Numbered from the stretch's first letter, positions 27,889 to 36,979 are shown. The stretch: 64,000 nucleotides of DNA from Corynebacterium diphtheriae (GCF_001457455.1 NZ_LN831026.1:186001-250000), one strand, 5' to 3'. A program made the numbers and translations. The notes: a model not told the origin generated them from the sequence alone.

Positions 27889-28742
27889 AGGCGGAGAAGC
27901 GAGGGGATGAAAGTCCCCGAGTTCAGTGACTCCCAGTCAAAATGCGCCACCACATAGCCGGCATTTTGAAGCTCACGGTCGCGTTTCCGCTCCTTGAGCA
28001 CTGCCCTCGGTTCGTCGTCATGGAACTTGATGTCTCCATCGATTTCTACGACAACGCTTCCGACGAGAAAGTCGGCACGACGATTATTGATCTGCACTTG
28101 CTGCTCGAATGCAATATTCGCTTCGATGAGCTTCGCTTTTGCCCACGACTCGGCGACACTTTCCGACTTGGAATCAGCCACTTGCAATACCCGACGGAAT
28201 TTACGCACCCCTGGAATTCGTCCAAACTCTTCCAATTCCTGTTCCAACAAAAACGGCTGAGCATCCTCTTGACGCAAATAGGATTCCACAGCGACAAGCC
28301 CCTCTGCGAACGTTCCCCATCGGCAGAGATCTCCAATAGAGCGTTCCATTGTGGTGAAGCGAATCCCCTTATGCTCCGTGATTTTGTTTGACGGGATTCG
28401 CGCAGAGCGGTAATGAATCCACCTCTTTGTGTTGCGTGGAGCAGTTTTTGTACCTGGTAGCACCACGACCACTGGTTCTTCATATCCTAGAATTCCTAGT
28501 CTCCACAGGCGGACTGCAGACCGGCCGCAAATCACGCCAGTACGTGCTCGCTTGCCGACGGCCAGAATTCGTGCCCAATCGCGAGTCCACGGATTGAGTG
28601 CTTCCCATTCTTCCGAATCTGCCCAAAGTTCAGCATGAATATTGAAATGTTTATGTTGTTGATTCGTGATCCATTGTGCGTACTCGGTATGAGACATACG
28701 CAGCGTATCAATTACTCGAATTTTGTCCCCCCAGACGTTCAT
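27852..28742 (-). CDS. AbiEi/DUF559-type protein
   Basis: 296 residues. The middle part (about 50-180) resembles AbiEi-type antitoxin/transcriptional regulators: VICGRSAVRLWRLGI and FTTMERSIGDLCRWG. The C-terminal 90 residues carry a DUF559-like restriction-endonuclease fold: RRADFLVGSVVVEIDGDIKF with Asp, Glu and Asp spaced as in the Vsr/DUF559 core, then ERKRDRELQNAGYVVAHF. No toxin or methylase gene is adjacent, so an orphan nuclease or antitoxin-like role is only inference. The last dozen codons (...LLESTNTKTQGR) lie in the 87-bp repeat, and a second copy of the repeat lies 50 bp before the start. Such a flanked gene may be acquired. Confidence 0.65.
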   Translation of the reverse strand: MNVWGDKIRVIDTLRMSHTEYAQWITNQQHKHFNIHAELWADSEEWEALNPWTRDWARILAVGKRARTGVICGRSAVRLWRLGILGYEEPVVVVLPGTKTAPRNTKRWIHYRSARIPSNKITEHKGIRFTTMERSIGDLCRWGTFAEGLVAVESYLRQEDAQPFLLEQELEEFGRIPGVRKFRRVLQVADSKSESVAESWAKAKLIEANIAFEQQVQINNRRADFLVGSVVVEIDGDIKFHDDEPRAVLKERKRDRELQNAGYVVAHFDWESLNSGTFIPSLLRLLESTNTKTQGR

Positions 28743-28791
28743 ACCTACACGCTAATGGCAGACTAGTGTTTTTGCCACCACAAATTCGTGA

Positions 28792-28878
28792 CCTCGAACT
28801 CAAGAGTTCGAAAACCCAAGGCGGGTGTCGACGGGGCGGACTAGCCGTCTTGCGGTTTTTGTGTTCTTGAACTCGAGG
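28792..28878. repeat. 87-bp hairpin repeat, copy B
   Basis: Same orientation and length as copy A; its first 30 bases are identical to those of copy A. The right arm reads TGCGGTTTTTGTGTTCTTGA then ACTCGAGG. The centre (GTGTCGACGGGGCGGACTAG) differs. A and B are 990 bp apart and bracket the DUF559-type gene. Confidence 0.8.
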
Positions 28879-28904
28879 AGGCGGTTTGCGGGATACAGAA
28901 AGAC

Positions 28905-28944
28905 AAATTAACCGGAGCTCTCAGCTGAGAACACCGGTTAATTT
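28905..28944 (-). terminator. Hairpin downstream of tRNA-Pro
   Basis: Perfect 11-bp inverted repeat AAATTAACCGG (28905-28915) and CCGGTTAATTT (28934-28944) with an inner CTCAGCTGAG palindrome. On the minus strand it starts 5 bp after the tRNA CCA end and ends with TTTGTCTTTC, so it is a plausible tRNA terminator. Confidence 0.6.
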
Positions 28945-28948
28945 GAGT

Positions 28949-29025
28949 TGGTCGGGATAACAGGATTTGAACCTGCGACCTCCTCGTCCCGAACGAGGCG
29001 CGCTACCAAGCTGCGCCATATCCCG
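28949..29025 (-). tRNA. tRNA-Pro (anticodon CGG)
   Basis: 77 nt including encoded CCA (complement of 28949-28951). Acceptor stem CGGGATA pairs with TATCCCG. The anticodon stem CCTCG/CGAGG encloses the loop TTCGGGA, giving CGG. The T arm contains GGTTCAAATCC. It reads proline CCG codons. Confidence 0.95.
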
Positions 29026-29098
29026 AGGACACTTGGCGTGTCTTTGACCAACTGTAGTCCTTTGGCACAGCAAGTTCAAAAGCCCTAGTGAACAGGGG

Positions 29099-30004
29099 TT
29101 ATAGAGTTCTTTCTGTCACACGGATCAGGGTGGCTGATGGCTTGCAGAAAATCCGCACTGGCGCAAACTTGGAGGTTCCCAGCCCATTGGAAACGTGCAT
29201 CCACATGGAACCAAAACGGTGGAGCCCTTGGACACGCGGGCGGTCGATACCACAGTTGGTCACGAGGGCTCGTGAACCAGGTAGGCAGATTTGGCCGCCG
29301 TGGGTGTGCCCAGATAGCGAGAGCATGTATCCGTCTTGCTCAAACTTTTTTAACACGCGTGGTTCAGGGGAGTGGGTGAGCGCGATGCTGAGATCTGCGT
29401 CGGGGTTGGGTGCACCGGCGATGTCGTCGTAGTTGTCGAGGTCGTGGTGGGGGTCGTCGACACCCGTGATGGCTAGGCGTAGGAAGTCCACTTTGAATTC
29501 GTGGCGCTGTTGGTTAGCGTCGCGCCAGCCGTGTTCGATGAACGCTGCGCGCATGCCTTTCCATGGGAGTTCTACGCGACTGGGGGTGCGTTTTTTACCG
29601 AGGAGGTAGACGAATGGGTTGACCATACGGGGTGCAAAGTAGTCGTTGGTGCCAAAGACGAACACTCCTGGCCGCTTGAGCAGTGGTGAGAGTGCTTGCA
29701 TGACGGCGGGGACGGCTTTGGCGTCGCTAAGGTTGTCGCCGGTGTTGACCACTAGGTCGGGGTTGAGTTTGTCGAGTTGTGCGACCCAGCGTTGCTTGGT
29801 TGTTTGGTTGGGCACCATGTGCAGGTCAGAGATGTGCAGGATGCTGAAGTGGGGGTTGCCGCGCAGGATTCCTGGTTCCAAGATGGGCAGGTCGATGGTT
29901 TTGAGTTCAAAGTTGGAGCATTCGCGGTAGCCCCACGCAAGCGTTGCTGCTCCGGTGGCGGCGGTAGCTGCGGTGAGTCCTAGCAGTGTTTTTAAAAGTC
30001 GCAC
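29099..30004 (-). CDS. Membrane-anchored calcineurin-like metallophosphoesterase
   Basis: 301 residues from GTG 30004 (GTG 30013 is possible; GGAAGGT lies upstream). An N-terminal helix (LLKTLLGLTAATAATGAATL) precedes the phosphoesterase core: ILHISDLHM (metal Asp and His), VNTGDNL, VFGTNDYF with Asn-Asp in place of the usual GNHD, LTHSP and SGHTHGGQI. Actinobacterial homologues of the YkuE type act outside or at the membrane on unknown phosphoesters. Divergent from yqeY, with 36 bp between starts. Confidence 0.87.
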   Translation of the reverse strand: MRLLKTLLGLTAATAATGAATLAWGYRECSNFELKTIDLPILEPGILRGNPHFSILHISDLHMVPNQTTKQRWVAQLDKLNPDLVVNTGDNLSDAKAVPAVMQALSPLLKRPGVFVFGTNDYFAPRMVNPFVYLLGKKRTPSRVELPWKGMRAAFIEHGWRDANQQRHEFKVDFLRLAITGVDDPHHDLDNYDDIAGAPNPDADLSIALTHSPEPRVLKKFEQDGYMLSLSGHTHGGQICLPGSRALVTNCGIDRPRVQGLHRFGSMWMHVSNGLGTSKFAPVRIFCKPSATLIRVTERTL

Positions 30005-30040
30005 CCATATCACTCTACCTTCCGAGTAGGCTGGGCAACC

Positions 30041-30505
30041 ATGAGCGAATTGAAAAACAAAATTAGGGCGGATCTGACCACGGCCATGAAGGCTCGTGAG
30101 AAGGAGCGCACGGGTACGTTGCGTATGTTGTTGGCTGCGATTCAGACGGAGGAGACGTCTGGTTCTAAGCATGAGCTGACTGATGAGGATGTGCTCAAGG
30201 TTATTGCTCGCGAGATTAAGAAGCGTCGTGAGTCTGCGGAGGTGTATGCGGAGGCTGGGCGTTCGGAGTTGGCGGACGCTGAGACGAACGAGGCGAACAT
30301 TTTGGCTGAGTACCAGCCACAGCAGCTTGACGACGACGAGTTGGCGGCGCTGGTTGCCGAGGCCGTTGCTCAGGTAAAGGCAGAGCTCGGTGAGGATGTT
30401 TCCATGAAGCAGATGGGCCAGGTTATGAAGCTGGCCACTGCGCAGGCTGCAGGTCGTGCCGATGGCAAGCGCCTATCCACGGCTGTTCGTGCGGCGCTTG
30501 CCTAA
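30041..30505 (+). CDS. GatB/YqeY domain protein
   Basis: 154 residues, all alpha-helical. It starts MSELKNKIRADLTTAMKARE and has the conserved TLRMLLAAIQ, KKRRESAEVYAEAGR and EANILAEYQPQQL segments, then a C-terminal helical domain with MKQMGQVMK. YqeY proteins resemble the tail domain of the GatB amidotransferase subunit; a direct role in tRNA biology is presumed but not established. It converges on the PBP gene with 4 bp between stops. Confidence 0.92.
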   Translation: MSELKNKIRADLTTAMKAREKERTGTLRMLLAAIQTEETSGSKHELTDEDVLKVIAREIKKRRESAEVYAEAGRSELADAETNEANILAEYQPQQLDDDELAALVAEAVAQVKAELGEDVSMKQMGQVMKLATAQAAGRADGKRLSTAVRAALA

Positions 30506-30509
30506 TCTG

Positions 30510-32894
30510 CTAGAAACCAGGCAGGAGCTGTTGGAGCTGGTGAGCTAGATCGTCAAGGTCGTTCTGGCTCACCCCGGTTCCTGGGACGACCTCCTCGGTG
30601 GGGTTGGGACGTCGAGTTGTTGAGGGGGGCGTGATACGTGGGCGGGTGCCGTCGGAAATGAAAAGTTCGATCGTGCCGCCTGGTTTGAGGGGGACGGGGG
30701 CGATCACGTTGACCACGGAGCCTTTGGGGATGCCGTCTCCTGGGGCGGAGGTCATGGTGACTTTATAGCCTTTGGCGCTGAGTTCTTTGCGCACTGATTC
30801 GCCCTCGCGGCCGACATAGGAGGTGCCGAAGGATCCCGAGACGCCTCGATTGAACTTGGGGTCGTAGCTTGGCAGGTTTCCGCTGGCAGCGAGGCCGGAG
30901 CTTTGTGCTGCGGTGAACCAAGTGCGTGCGGGCTCGTCACCACCGAAGAGGGTGCCCTCGCCGCACTGTACGACAGGGGAGGTGCACAGTGGGGTGACGG
31001 TGGTGCCGTCGTTGTAGATGTAGGACGCTGCAGCGAAGTTGGAGTTAAATCCGAGGAAGGCAGCAGAGGAGTGCGATTCGGTGGTGCCGGTTTTCGCTGC
31101 TGTTGGGGCGCTAAATCCTAGGGATTTGGCAGCTTGTGCGCCGGTTCCTTTGATGGTGTCTTGGCTTAGCCCTGCGCCGAGTGCTTGGGCGATTTCTGGG
31201 TCGATGGCTTGTTCGCAGGCCGGGCGGTCGAGGAATACCTCGTTGCCTTTGGCGTCGGTAACGGTGGTGATGGGGCTTGGTTCGCACCACATGCCGTCGG
31301 AGGCGAGAGAGGCTGCAACGTTGGACAGTTCGAGGGGGTTTACGGCGGTGGGGCCGAGGGTGTAAGAGCCGAGGTTGTGCTCTTTGACGTAGTCGGCGAT
31401 CGAGTTGTCTTCGTTGAAGGTGCCGGGGTTGGCGTAGCTACGTAGTCCGAGTTTGACGGAGGTGTCTACTACGTCTTTAACGCCGACTTTCTCAATCATT
31501 TGCACGAATGGTGTGTTCGGGGAGAACGCGAGGGCGTCGCGTAGCGACATTTGTGGTGCGTAGCTGCCGGAGTTTTCTACACAGTAGGTGCCGGCGCCGC
31601 AGCCCTCGGCACCGCCGTCGCCCATGCCTTTGGCCTCGTAGCGTGGTGGAACTTGGAGTTGGGTGTCCAGACCGTAGCCCTGCTGGAGGGCGACCGCGGC
31701 GGTAAAGATCTTGAACACTGAGCCGGCACCGTTGCCTACCAGGGAGGTGGGTTGCGGAAGGACGGTTTGGCCGGCGTCGAGGTCGAGGCCGTAGTCGCGT
31801 GACGACGTCATCGCGAGGATCTTACGACTGTCTTTTCCAGGCTCGACAATGTTCATCACATTGGCAACACCGAAGGTGTGCGAATTGACCTGACCTGCTG
31901 CGGCGGCGTGCGCGGCCTGCTGTACGTCGGGGTCCAACGTGGTGTTGATGGTGTAGGACCCTTGGGTGAGCTGGTCGGTGCTTAAGCCTTTTTCGCTGAG
32001 GTATTTCAGCACGTAGTCGCAGAAGAATCCGTTGTCGCCAGCGGTGATGCAGCCATTGGGTAGTCCCTGTGGTTGCTCGAGCACGCCGAGGGGTTCAGCT
32101 TTGGCCGCTGCCACGTCCTCGGGGGTGGCGTAGCCGTTGGCCGCCATAGTATCGAGCACTACGTTGCGTCGATCCATCACCGCGTCGGGGTTGGTGTAGG
32201 GATCCAAGTAGGACGAGGACTGGACAATACCTGCGAACATGGCCGACTGTGCGAGGCTGAGCTCTGGTGCACCTTTGCCAAAGTAGGTGCGGGCTGCGGC
32301 CTCGACGCCGAAGGCACCGTTGCCGAGGTGGACGAGGTTGAGGTAGCGGGTGAGGATGTCGTCTTTGCTTAATGTGGAATCGATAGTGCTAGCCATGCGC
32401 ATTTCGCGCAGCTTGCGGGGAATCGATGTCTCCGTTGCGGCTGCCTGCTCCTCGGGATTGTCGGACTTGACCAAGAGGAGGAAGTTCTTCACGTACTGCT
32501 GGTCGATGGTGGAGGCTCCTTGTGCGACACCACCGGCGAAGATATTGGTCACAATGGCGCGGAGGTTGCCCTGAATATCCACACCTTTGTGTTCGTAGAA
32601 GCGGCGGTCCTCGATGGAGACGATGGCGTCTTTCATGGACTGCGGGATGGCTTCGGATGGGATTTCGAACCTGCGCTGCTTATACACCCATGCGATGGGG
32701 TTGTTGCGGTTGTCCAAAATCGTAGAAACGCCAGGTGCAGAACCATCCGTGAGGTCTTGGAGGTTGGACTGCATTGTGTCGTTTGTACGGTCGACGGCCA
32801 CGCCAGCAATAGCGGCCACAGGGGTGAGTGCGAGTGCACATACCACGCCGCCGGCGACCGTTGCTAGGACGATATCTTTCAGGGAATTCCACAT
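30510..32894 (-). CDS. ponA: Bifunctional class A penicillin-binding protein
   Basis: 794 residues from ATG 32894 with AAGGGAG upstream (GTG 32900 is less likely). A signal-anchor helix (7-33) is followed by the GT51 transglycosylase, with catalytic Glu in VSIEDRRFYEHKGVD near residue 95 and QQYVKNFLLL, then the transpeptidase with SxxK in GSVFKIF, SxN in SPNTPF and KTG in AAKTGTTESH. One PASTA-like module (SAKGYKVTMTSAPGDGIPKG) sits before a Pro/Thr-rich tail. It polymerises and cross-links peptidoglycan at the outer membrane face. whcA lies divergently upstream, as in C. glutamicum. Confidence 0.95.
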   Translation of the reverse strand: MWNSLKDIVLATVAGGVVCALALTPVAAIAGVAVDRTNDTMQSNLQDLTDGSAPGVSTILDNRNNPIAWVYKQRRFEIPSEAIPQSMKDAIVSIEDRRFYEHKGVDIQGNLRAIVTNIFAGGVAQGASTIDQQYVKNFLLLVKSDNPEEQAAATETSIPRKLREMRMASTIDSTLSKDDILTRYLNLVHLGNGAFGVEAAARTYFGKGAPELSLAQSAMFAGIVQSSSYLDPYTNPDAVMDRRNVVLDTMAANGYATPEDVAAAKAEPLGVLEQPQGLPNGCITAGDNGFFCDYVLKYLSEKGLSTDQLTQGSYTINTTLDPDVQQAAHAAAAGQVNSHTFGVANVMNIVEPGKDSRKILAMTSSRDYGLDLDAGQTVLPQPTSLVGNGAGSVFKIFTAAVALQQGYGLDTQLQVPPRYEAKGMGDGGAEGCGAGTYCVENSGSYAPQMSLRDALAFSPNTPFVQMIEKVGVKDVVDTSVKLGLRSYANPGTFNEDNSIADYVKEHNLGSYTLGPTAVNPLELSNVAASLASDGMWCEPSPITTVTDAKGNEVFLDRPACEQAIDPEIAQALGAGLSQDTIKGTGAQAAKSLGFSAPTAAKTGTTESHSSAAFLGFNSNFAAASYIYNDGTTVTPLCTSPVVQCGEGTLFGGDEPARTWFTAAQSSGLAASGNLPSYDPKFNRGVSGSFGTSYVGREGESVRKELSAKGYKVTMTSAPGDGIPKGSVVNVIAPVPLKPGGTIELFISDGTRPRITPPSTTRRPNPTEEVVPGTGVSQNDLDDLAHQLQQLLPGF

Positions 32895-33036
32895 TGACAC
32901 TCCCTTACCCTAGCTAAGGACTGCCCGTGGGGGAAGTGGAAAACTCCCCTCAAAGTGTGACTCATTCGACTTAGAAGGTTTACTGTGAATACACTAACAG
33001 CTGTAGTTATTGTGCACGTTGTAAGACGATGCAGAA

Positions 33037-33054
33037 AGCCACGCTGATGTGGCT
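33037..33054 (+). promoter_or_regulatory. Small hairpin in whcA upstream region
   Basis: AGCCAC and GTGGCT enclose GCTGAT, 39 bp before the whcA ATG and followed by CTCATTT. It may be a weak attenuator in the leader. The rest of the 198-bp ponA-whcA gap shows no clear promoter. Confidence 0.3.
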
Positions 33055-33092
33055 CTCATTTGGTTCCCGATTAATGTCAGGAGGAGTTCATC

Positions 33093-33440
33093 ATGACAGC
33101 TTCGTTGATGAACACAGGCAAGAAAAACCCCTTTCGAGATACTCAGCAGGGGGAGTATGGGAACGGAGATCGAAACGACTGGGTAATGCAAGCAAGCTGT
33201 CGCAACGGCGATCCTGATGCCCTCTTTGTGCGTGGTGCGGAGCAGCGTCGTGCAGCAGCAATTTGCCGCCAATGCCCCGTGATGATTCAGTGCCGTGCCG
33301 ATGCCCTAGATAATAAGGTCGAATTTGGTGTGTGGGGCGGCCTCACCGAACGTCAGCGTCGTGCCATTTTGCGCAAGAATCCTCATGTAGATAGCTGGGA
33401 GCAGTTCTTCGCCCAAGGTGGCGAACTTCTCGGTATGTAG
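33093..33440 (+). CDS. whcA: WhiB-family iron-sulfur regulator
   Basis: 115 residues from ATG 33093 with AGGAGGAG 8 bases upstream. Four cysteines (ASCRNG, then AAICRQCPVMIQC) bind a [4Fe-4S] cluster. The GVWGGLTERQRR turn and basic segment follow, as in all Wbl proteins. In C. glutamicum WhcA, next to the same PBP gene, down-regulates oxidative-stress genes and works with the partner SpiA. Assignment rests on synteny and sequence. Confidence 0.9.
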   Translation: MTASLMNTGKKNPFRDTQQGEYGNGDRNDWVMQASCRNGDPDALFVRGAEQRRAAAICRQCPVMIQCRADALDNKVEFGVWGGLTERQRRAILRKNPHVDSWEQFFAQGGELLGM

Positions 33441-33480
33441 GGCGTGTGTGCGCTCACAAGATTTCGGTACAGTGGCATGC

Positions 33481-33636
33481 ATGACTAAATGGGAATACTC
33501 GACCGTGCCACTGTTAACGCACGCAACCAAGCAGATTCTGGATACCTGGGGTGAAGACGGCTGGGAGCTCGTCAGCGTTGTACCAGGCCCAAACCCTGAA
33601 AACGTTGTCGCCTACATGAAGCGCCCGGTGGAATAA
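33481..33636 (+). CDS. DUF4177-like small protein
   Basis: 51 residues from ATG 33481. An earlier in-frame ATG at 33418 would overlap whcA and is not conserved-looking. MTKWEYSTVPLL...WGEDGWELVSVVP is the compact beta-alpha-beta pattern of the DUF4177 family, found between whcA and the RidA gene in related corynebacteria. No function is known. The stop is followed by the RidA ATG after one base. Confidence 0.8.
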   Translation: MTKWEYSTVPLLTHATKQILDTWGEDGWELVSVVPGPNPENVVAYMKRPVE

Positions 33637-33637
33637 C

Positions 33638-34102
33638 ATGGGGGCGTCGATAAGCGAAAAACTCGCAGAACTTAACATCATGCTTCCTTCCGTTGCAGCG
33701 CCCGTTGCGGCTTATGTGCCTGCGGTCAAGGTGGGGAACCAAGTATGGACCTCCGGCCAGCTGCCCTTTATTGATGGCCAGCTGCCCGCAACCGGAAAAG
33801 TGGGCGCGACCGTTACCGCTGAGCAGGCGGCATCCTATGCGCGCACCGCGGCATTGAACGCGCTGGCTGCTGTTGATGCACTCGTGGGCATTGATAATGT
33901 CACGCGCGTTCTCAAAGTCACTGGCTTTGTCGCCTCTGCTACTGATTTTGGCGGCCAGCCAGCAGTCGTGAACGGCGCATCCAACCTCATTGGTGAGATC
34001 TTTGGCGAGGCCGGTGCGCATGCTCGTAGCGCGGTCGGCGTTGCGGAGCTGCCACTTGATGCCCCCGTTGAGCTGGAAATTATCGTCGAGGTAGCCAACT
34101 AA
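33638..34102 (+). CDS. RidA/YjgF-family protein
   Basis: 154 residues. VPAVKVGNQVWTSGQLPF, then a long insertion, NALAAVDALVGIDNVTRVLKVTGF, and RSAVGVAELPLDAPVELEI with the active-site Arg. RidA enzymes hydrolyse reactive enamine/imine intermediates from PLP enzymes; this longer subgroup is less well characterised. It lies one base after the DUF4177 gene and so is co-translated. Confidence 0.88.
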   Translation: MGASISEKLAELNIMLPSVAAPVAAYVPAVKVGNQVWTSGQLPFIDGQLPATGKVGATVTAEQAASYARTAALNALAAVDALVGIDNVTRVLKVTGFVASATDFGGQPAVVNGASNLIGEIFGEAGAHARSAVGVAELPLDAPVELEIIVEVAN

Positions 34103-34150
34103 CCTTCGATTTGGTTGGGGTTTCGGTCGTGTGTGCCGGCTGGAGTAGCT

Positions 34151-34975
34151 ATGCTAAAAGCTATGGAGCATCCTGCTTACAGTCAGCTGCGGCCGGTTAC
34201 CCCGTCCGCAGGAGTTGTCCTTTGCCCAAACCCTGGTTACAGCTCGCTTGAAGGCACCAACTCGTGGGTCGTTCGAGCGGAGGGGGATCGGTACAGTATT
34301 GTCATCGATCCTGGTCCTGCTGATGAAGGGCACCTCAATGTCCTTCACGGTAAAGCCGAAATCGTGGGACTTATTCTTTTGACGCACCGTCATCACGACC
34401 ATGCTGACGGTGCCGAACGCTTCCGACAACTCACGGGAGCTGCTATTCGAGCGCAGCAGGCACCGTATTGCCATGGGGGAGAGGTGCTGCGCGACGGCGA
34501 AATCATTGCTATCGACGGGGTAACCCCGCAGCTAGAAGTCGTATTTACCCCAGGGCATACCAGTGACTCGGTGTGTTTCTTCGTGTGGAGTGGGGTTCCA
34601 CACGAATCTACCCTTGAGGGGATTATTACTGGTGACACCATTGCTGGTCGCCACACCACCATGATCTCTGAGACCGATGGTGACCTCGGCCAGTATTTGA
34701 ACACGCTGGCCCTGTTGGAAAAACGCGGTAAAGGGATTGCGCTATTGCCTGGACATGGCCCTGATGGTGACGATGTGGCAAGCTTTGCGCACTGGTATAT
34801 CGAGCGACGTATGCAGCGCCTTGATCAGATCAAGGAAGCGATTGCGCAGCGCGGTGCAGATGTGCCTATCAAAGAGCTTATCGACGCAGTCTATGACGAC
34901 GTGGACCCCGTTTTGCGCGGTGCCGCTGAGCAGTCCACCCGAGTAGCGCTGCGCTACCTTGCACAACAGCAATAA
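34151..34975 (+). CDS. MBL-fold hydrolase (LACTB2-like)
   Basis: 274 residues from ATG 34151, with GGAG five bases upstream; ATG 34163 is an alternative. The metal motif is THRHHDHADGAERF, followed by the second histidine in FTPGHTSDSVCFF, Asp in ITGDTI and His in LLPGHGP. The C-terminal 70 residues form the winged-helix-like domain seen in LACTB2-type endoribonucleases and hydroxyacylglutathione-hydrolase relatives. Substrate unknown. It is followed by a strong terminator. Confidence 0.88.
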   Translation: MLKAMEHPAYSQLRPVTPSAGVVLCPNPGYSSLEGTNSWVVRAEGDRYSIVIDPGPADEGHLNVLHGKAEIVGLILLTHRHHDHADGAERFRQLTGAAIRAQQAPYCHGGEVLRDGEIIAIDGVTPQLEVVFTPGHTSDSVCFFVWSGVPHESTLEGIITGDTIAGRHTTMISETDGDLGQYLNTLALLEKRGKGIALLPGHGPDGDDVASFAHWYIERRMQRLDQIKEAIAQRGADVPIKELIDAVYDDVDPVLRGAAEQSTRVALRYLAQQQ

Positions 34976-34989
34976 AATCGCACAACACG

Positions 34990-35023
34990 AAAGGCAGGGG
35001 CAATGCCCCTGCCTTTGTTTTTG
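34990..35023 (+). terminator. Intrinsic terminator between MBL hydrolase and glxR
   Basis: AAAGGCAGGGGC and GCCCCTGCCTTT pair perfectly (12 bp, loop AAT) and are followed by GTTTTT on the plus strand. It lies 15 bp past the MBL stop and 13 bp before the convergent glxR stop, and probably serves both. Confidence 0.9.
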
Positions 35024-35035
35024 CTGTCGTGTGGC

Positions 35036-35719
35036 TTAGCGAGCGCGCTTTGCTAGGTGCTCGGTATCTACAATCAACACGGACTTGCCTTCAAGGCGAA
35101 TCCAGTTGCGGTGTGCGAAGGTAGCCAGAGCTTTGTTGACAGTTTCGCGGCTAGCGCCAACCAGCTGGGCGATTTCTTCCTGGGTGAGGTCGTGGTTCAC
35201 GCGTAGGGCACCGCCTTCTTGGGTGCCAAAGCGGTTAGCCAGCTGCAGAAGAGTTTTAGCTACACGACCAGGAACGTCGGTGAAGATGAGGTCTGCAAGG
35301 GAGTTGTTGGTGCGGCGCAGGCGACGCGCCAACACGCGCAGCAGCTGCTCGGAGATCTCTGGGTGCTCGGCGATCCACTGGCGCAGCATCTCAGAGTTCA
35401 TTGTTGCTGCGTGTACTTCGGTCACACAGACGGCCGAGGAGGTACGTGGGCCTGGGTCGAAGATGGACAGCTCGCCGAACATGTCGGATGGGCCCATCAC
35501 AGTGAGTAGGTTTTCGCGGCCGTCCATGGAGTGGCGGGCCAGCTTAACTTTGCCGGATGTGATGATGTACAGGCGGTCACCGGGCTCGCCTTCTTCGAAG
35601 ATCGTTGCACCGCGTGGGAAGCGGACGCTTTCCAGATCTTCGATCAGATTGTTTACGGCAATAGGATCTACGCCTTGAAAAATGCCAGCGCGGGACAGGA
35701 TGTCCTGTACACCTTCCAC
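35036..35719 (-). CDS. glxR: CRP/FNR-family cAMP-dependent global regulator GlxR
   Basis: 227 residues, practically colinear with C. glutamicum GlxR. The cyclic-nucleotide-binding domain includes [16 protein letters not shown] and the phosphate-binding loop [16 protein letters not shown]. The C-terminal helix-turn-helix is [20 protein letters not shown]. GlxR binds TGTGAnnTAnnTCACA-like sites and controls carbon, nitrogen and respiration genes. The 230-bp upstream DNA has several TGTG/TCAC half-sites but no clear full palindrome. Confidence 0.95.
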   Translation of the reverse strand: MEGVQDILSRAGIFQGVDPIAVNNLIEDLESVRFPRGATIFEEGEPGDRLYIITSGKVKLARHSMDGRENLLTVMGPSDMFGELSIFDPGPRTSSAVCVTEVHAATMNSEMLRQWIAEHPEISEQLLRVLARRLRRTNNSLADLIFTDVPGRVAKTLLQLANRFGTQEGGALRVNHDLTQEEIAQLVGASRETVNKALATFAHRNWIRLEGKSVLIVDTEHLAKRAR

Positions 35720-36065
35720 GTCAATACTCCTCTGATAAGCCGCCTAGCAGCCTCTCCGGTCTGGTTGCTAACGCGGCGCCTAGTTGAGCCTCAACCTTTG
35801 GGTAGAAACGGAGAGATTTGTGGGTTGTGACTCATCCGGTTGTTTCCTAGATCACCATACTATGTGTTGAGTCACTTTTGCACCTCCCAAGTTGAATTAT
35901 CACACTGGGTGTGAACTGGGGGTAGTGTGGGGGTGAATCAAAAGCCGTGAACTATGCGAAAGTTTGATGTGCATAGTTTTTGCGTGGCTATGGTTACCCC
36001 CGAACGTGCCGTTTCTATGATGTGTCCTATATTGCTTTTTTCGCACAATGCGATGGTTAACACAT

Positions 36066-36185
36066 CTACTTCTGGGGAGTCGGCTCCTGTGGCGACATGA
36101 TCGCCTTTTCCAAACGATCCATCCACAACAAAAAAGCTCCCAACGCAAGCGGGGCCACAATAACGAGCGCAAGAATCATAGGCAT
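36066..36185 (-). CDS. Small single-span membrane protein
   Basis: 39 residues from ATG 36185 (a second ATG at 36179). It starts MPMILALVIVAPLALGAFLL, a clean membrane helix, and ends in a charged tail with MDRLEKAIM and PTPQK. It lies between glxR and nth, transcribed from the nth side towards glxR. The composition is that of a real membrane peptide, but there is no strong ribosome site, so existence is probable rather than certain. No known function. Confidence 0.55.
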   Translation of the reverse strand: MPMILALVIVAPLALGAFLLWMDRLEKAIMSPQEPTPQK

Positions 36186-36223
36186 AGCCTAGCGCACTAC
36201 CAACACACGTTAAGGTAGAGGAT

Positions 36224-36979
36224 ATGAGTAGACCTGACCTCGCCCAGCAGCCCACCGCACTGGCGGTCAAGCGTCGCGCACGCGCTATCAATCGGGAACT
36301 GGCCAAAGCGTATCCCGACGCCCACTGTGAGCTGGACTTTAACAATCCACTCGAACTCACCGTCGCCACGGTGCTCAGCGCCCAATGTACCGACGTACGC
36401 GTCAATCAAGTCACCCCAGCACTATTTGCCAAATACCCCACCGCAGAGGCCTACGCGAGCGCCAACGAAGCCGAACTGCAAGAAATGATCCGCCCCACCG
36501 GTTTTTATAAAGCAAAGGCCGCACATCTTATCGGCATGGGACAAAAACTGGTCACAGACTTCGGCGGTGAGATCCCACGCGATCTAGAACACCTTGTCAG
36601 CCTGCCAGGAGTAGGAAGAAAAACCGCCCATGTAGTGCGCGGTAACGCCTTTGACATCCCAGGGTTGACCGTCGATACGCACTTCGGACGACTCGTGCGA
36701 CGCCTAGGGCTTACTACCCAGACAAACCCTGTGAAAGTCGAACACGAGATAGCCGATCTGATCGAAAAAAAAGAATGGACCATGTTCTCACATCGGATCA
36801 TCTTCCACGGACGTCGCGTATGCCATTCCCGCACCGCTGCATGTGGAGCGTGCTTCCTTGCGCCGCGCTGCCCAAGCTACGGGGAAGTAGGACCCACAGA
36901 TCCACTGCGCGCAGAAACTCTTGTCACCGGAGACAACCGCGAACACCTACTTCAGATGGCAGGTATTGGAAATGCGTAA
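36224..36979 (+). CDS. nth: Endonuclease III (DNA glycosylase/AP lyase)
   Basis: 251 residues. The helix-hairpin-helix [15 protein letters not shown] contains the catalytic Lys, followed by the Asp in [17 protein letters not shown]. Four cysteines ([17 protein letters not shown]) hold the [4Fe-4S] cluster. It removes oxidised pyrimidines and nicks the strand. It overlaps the next gene by 8 bp. Confidence 0.96.
   Translation: MSRPDLAQQPTALAVKRRARAINRELAKAYPDAHCELDFNNPLELTVATVLSAQCTDVRVNQVTPALFAKYPTAEAYASANEAELQEMIRPTGFYKAKAAHLIGMGQKLVTDFGGEIPRDLEHLVSLPGVGRKTAHVVRGNAFDIPGLTVDTHFGRLVRRLGLTTQTNPVKVEHEIADLIEKKEWTMFSHRIIFHGRRVCHSRTAACGACFLAPRCPSYGEVGPTDPLRAETLVTGDNREHLLQMAGIGNA

Noticed and set aside
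35830..35940. GlxR autoregulatory site upstream of glxR
   Set aside because: Only half-sites such as TGTGTTGAGTCAC with wrong spacing; no full TGTGA-N6-TCACA seen.
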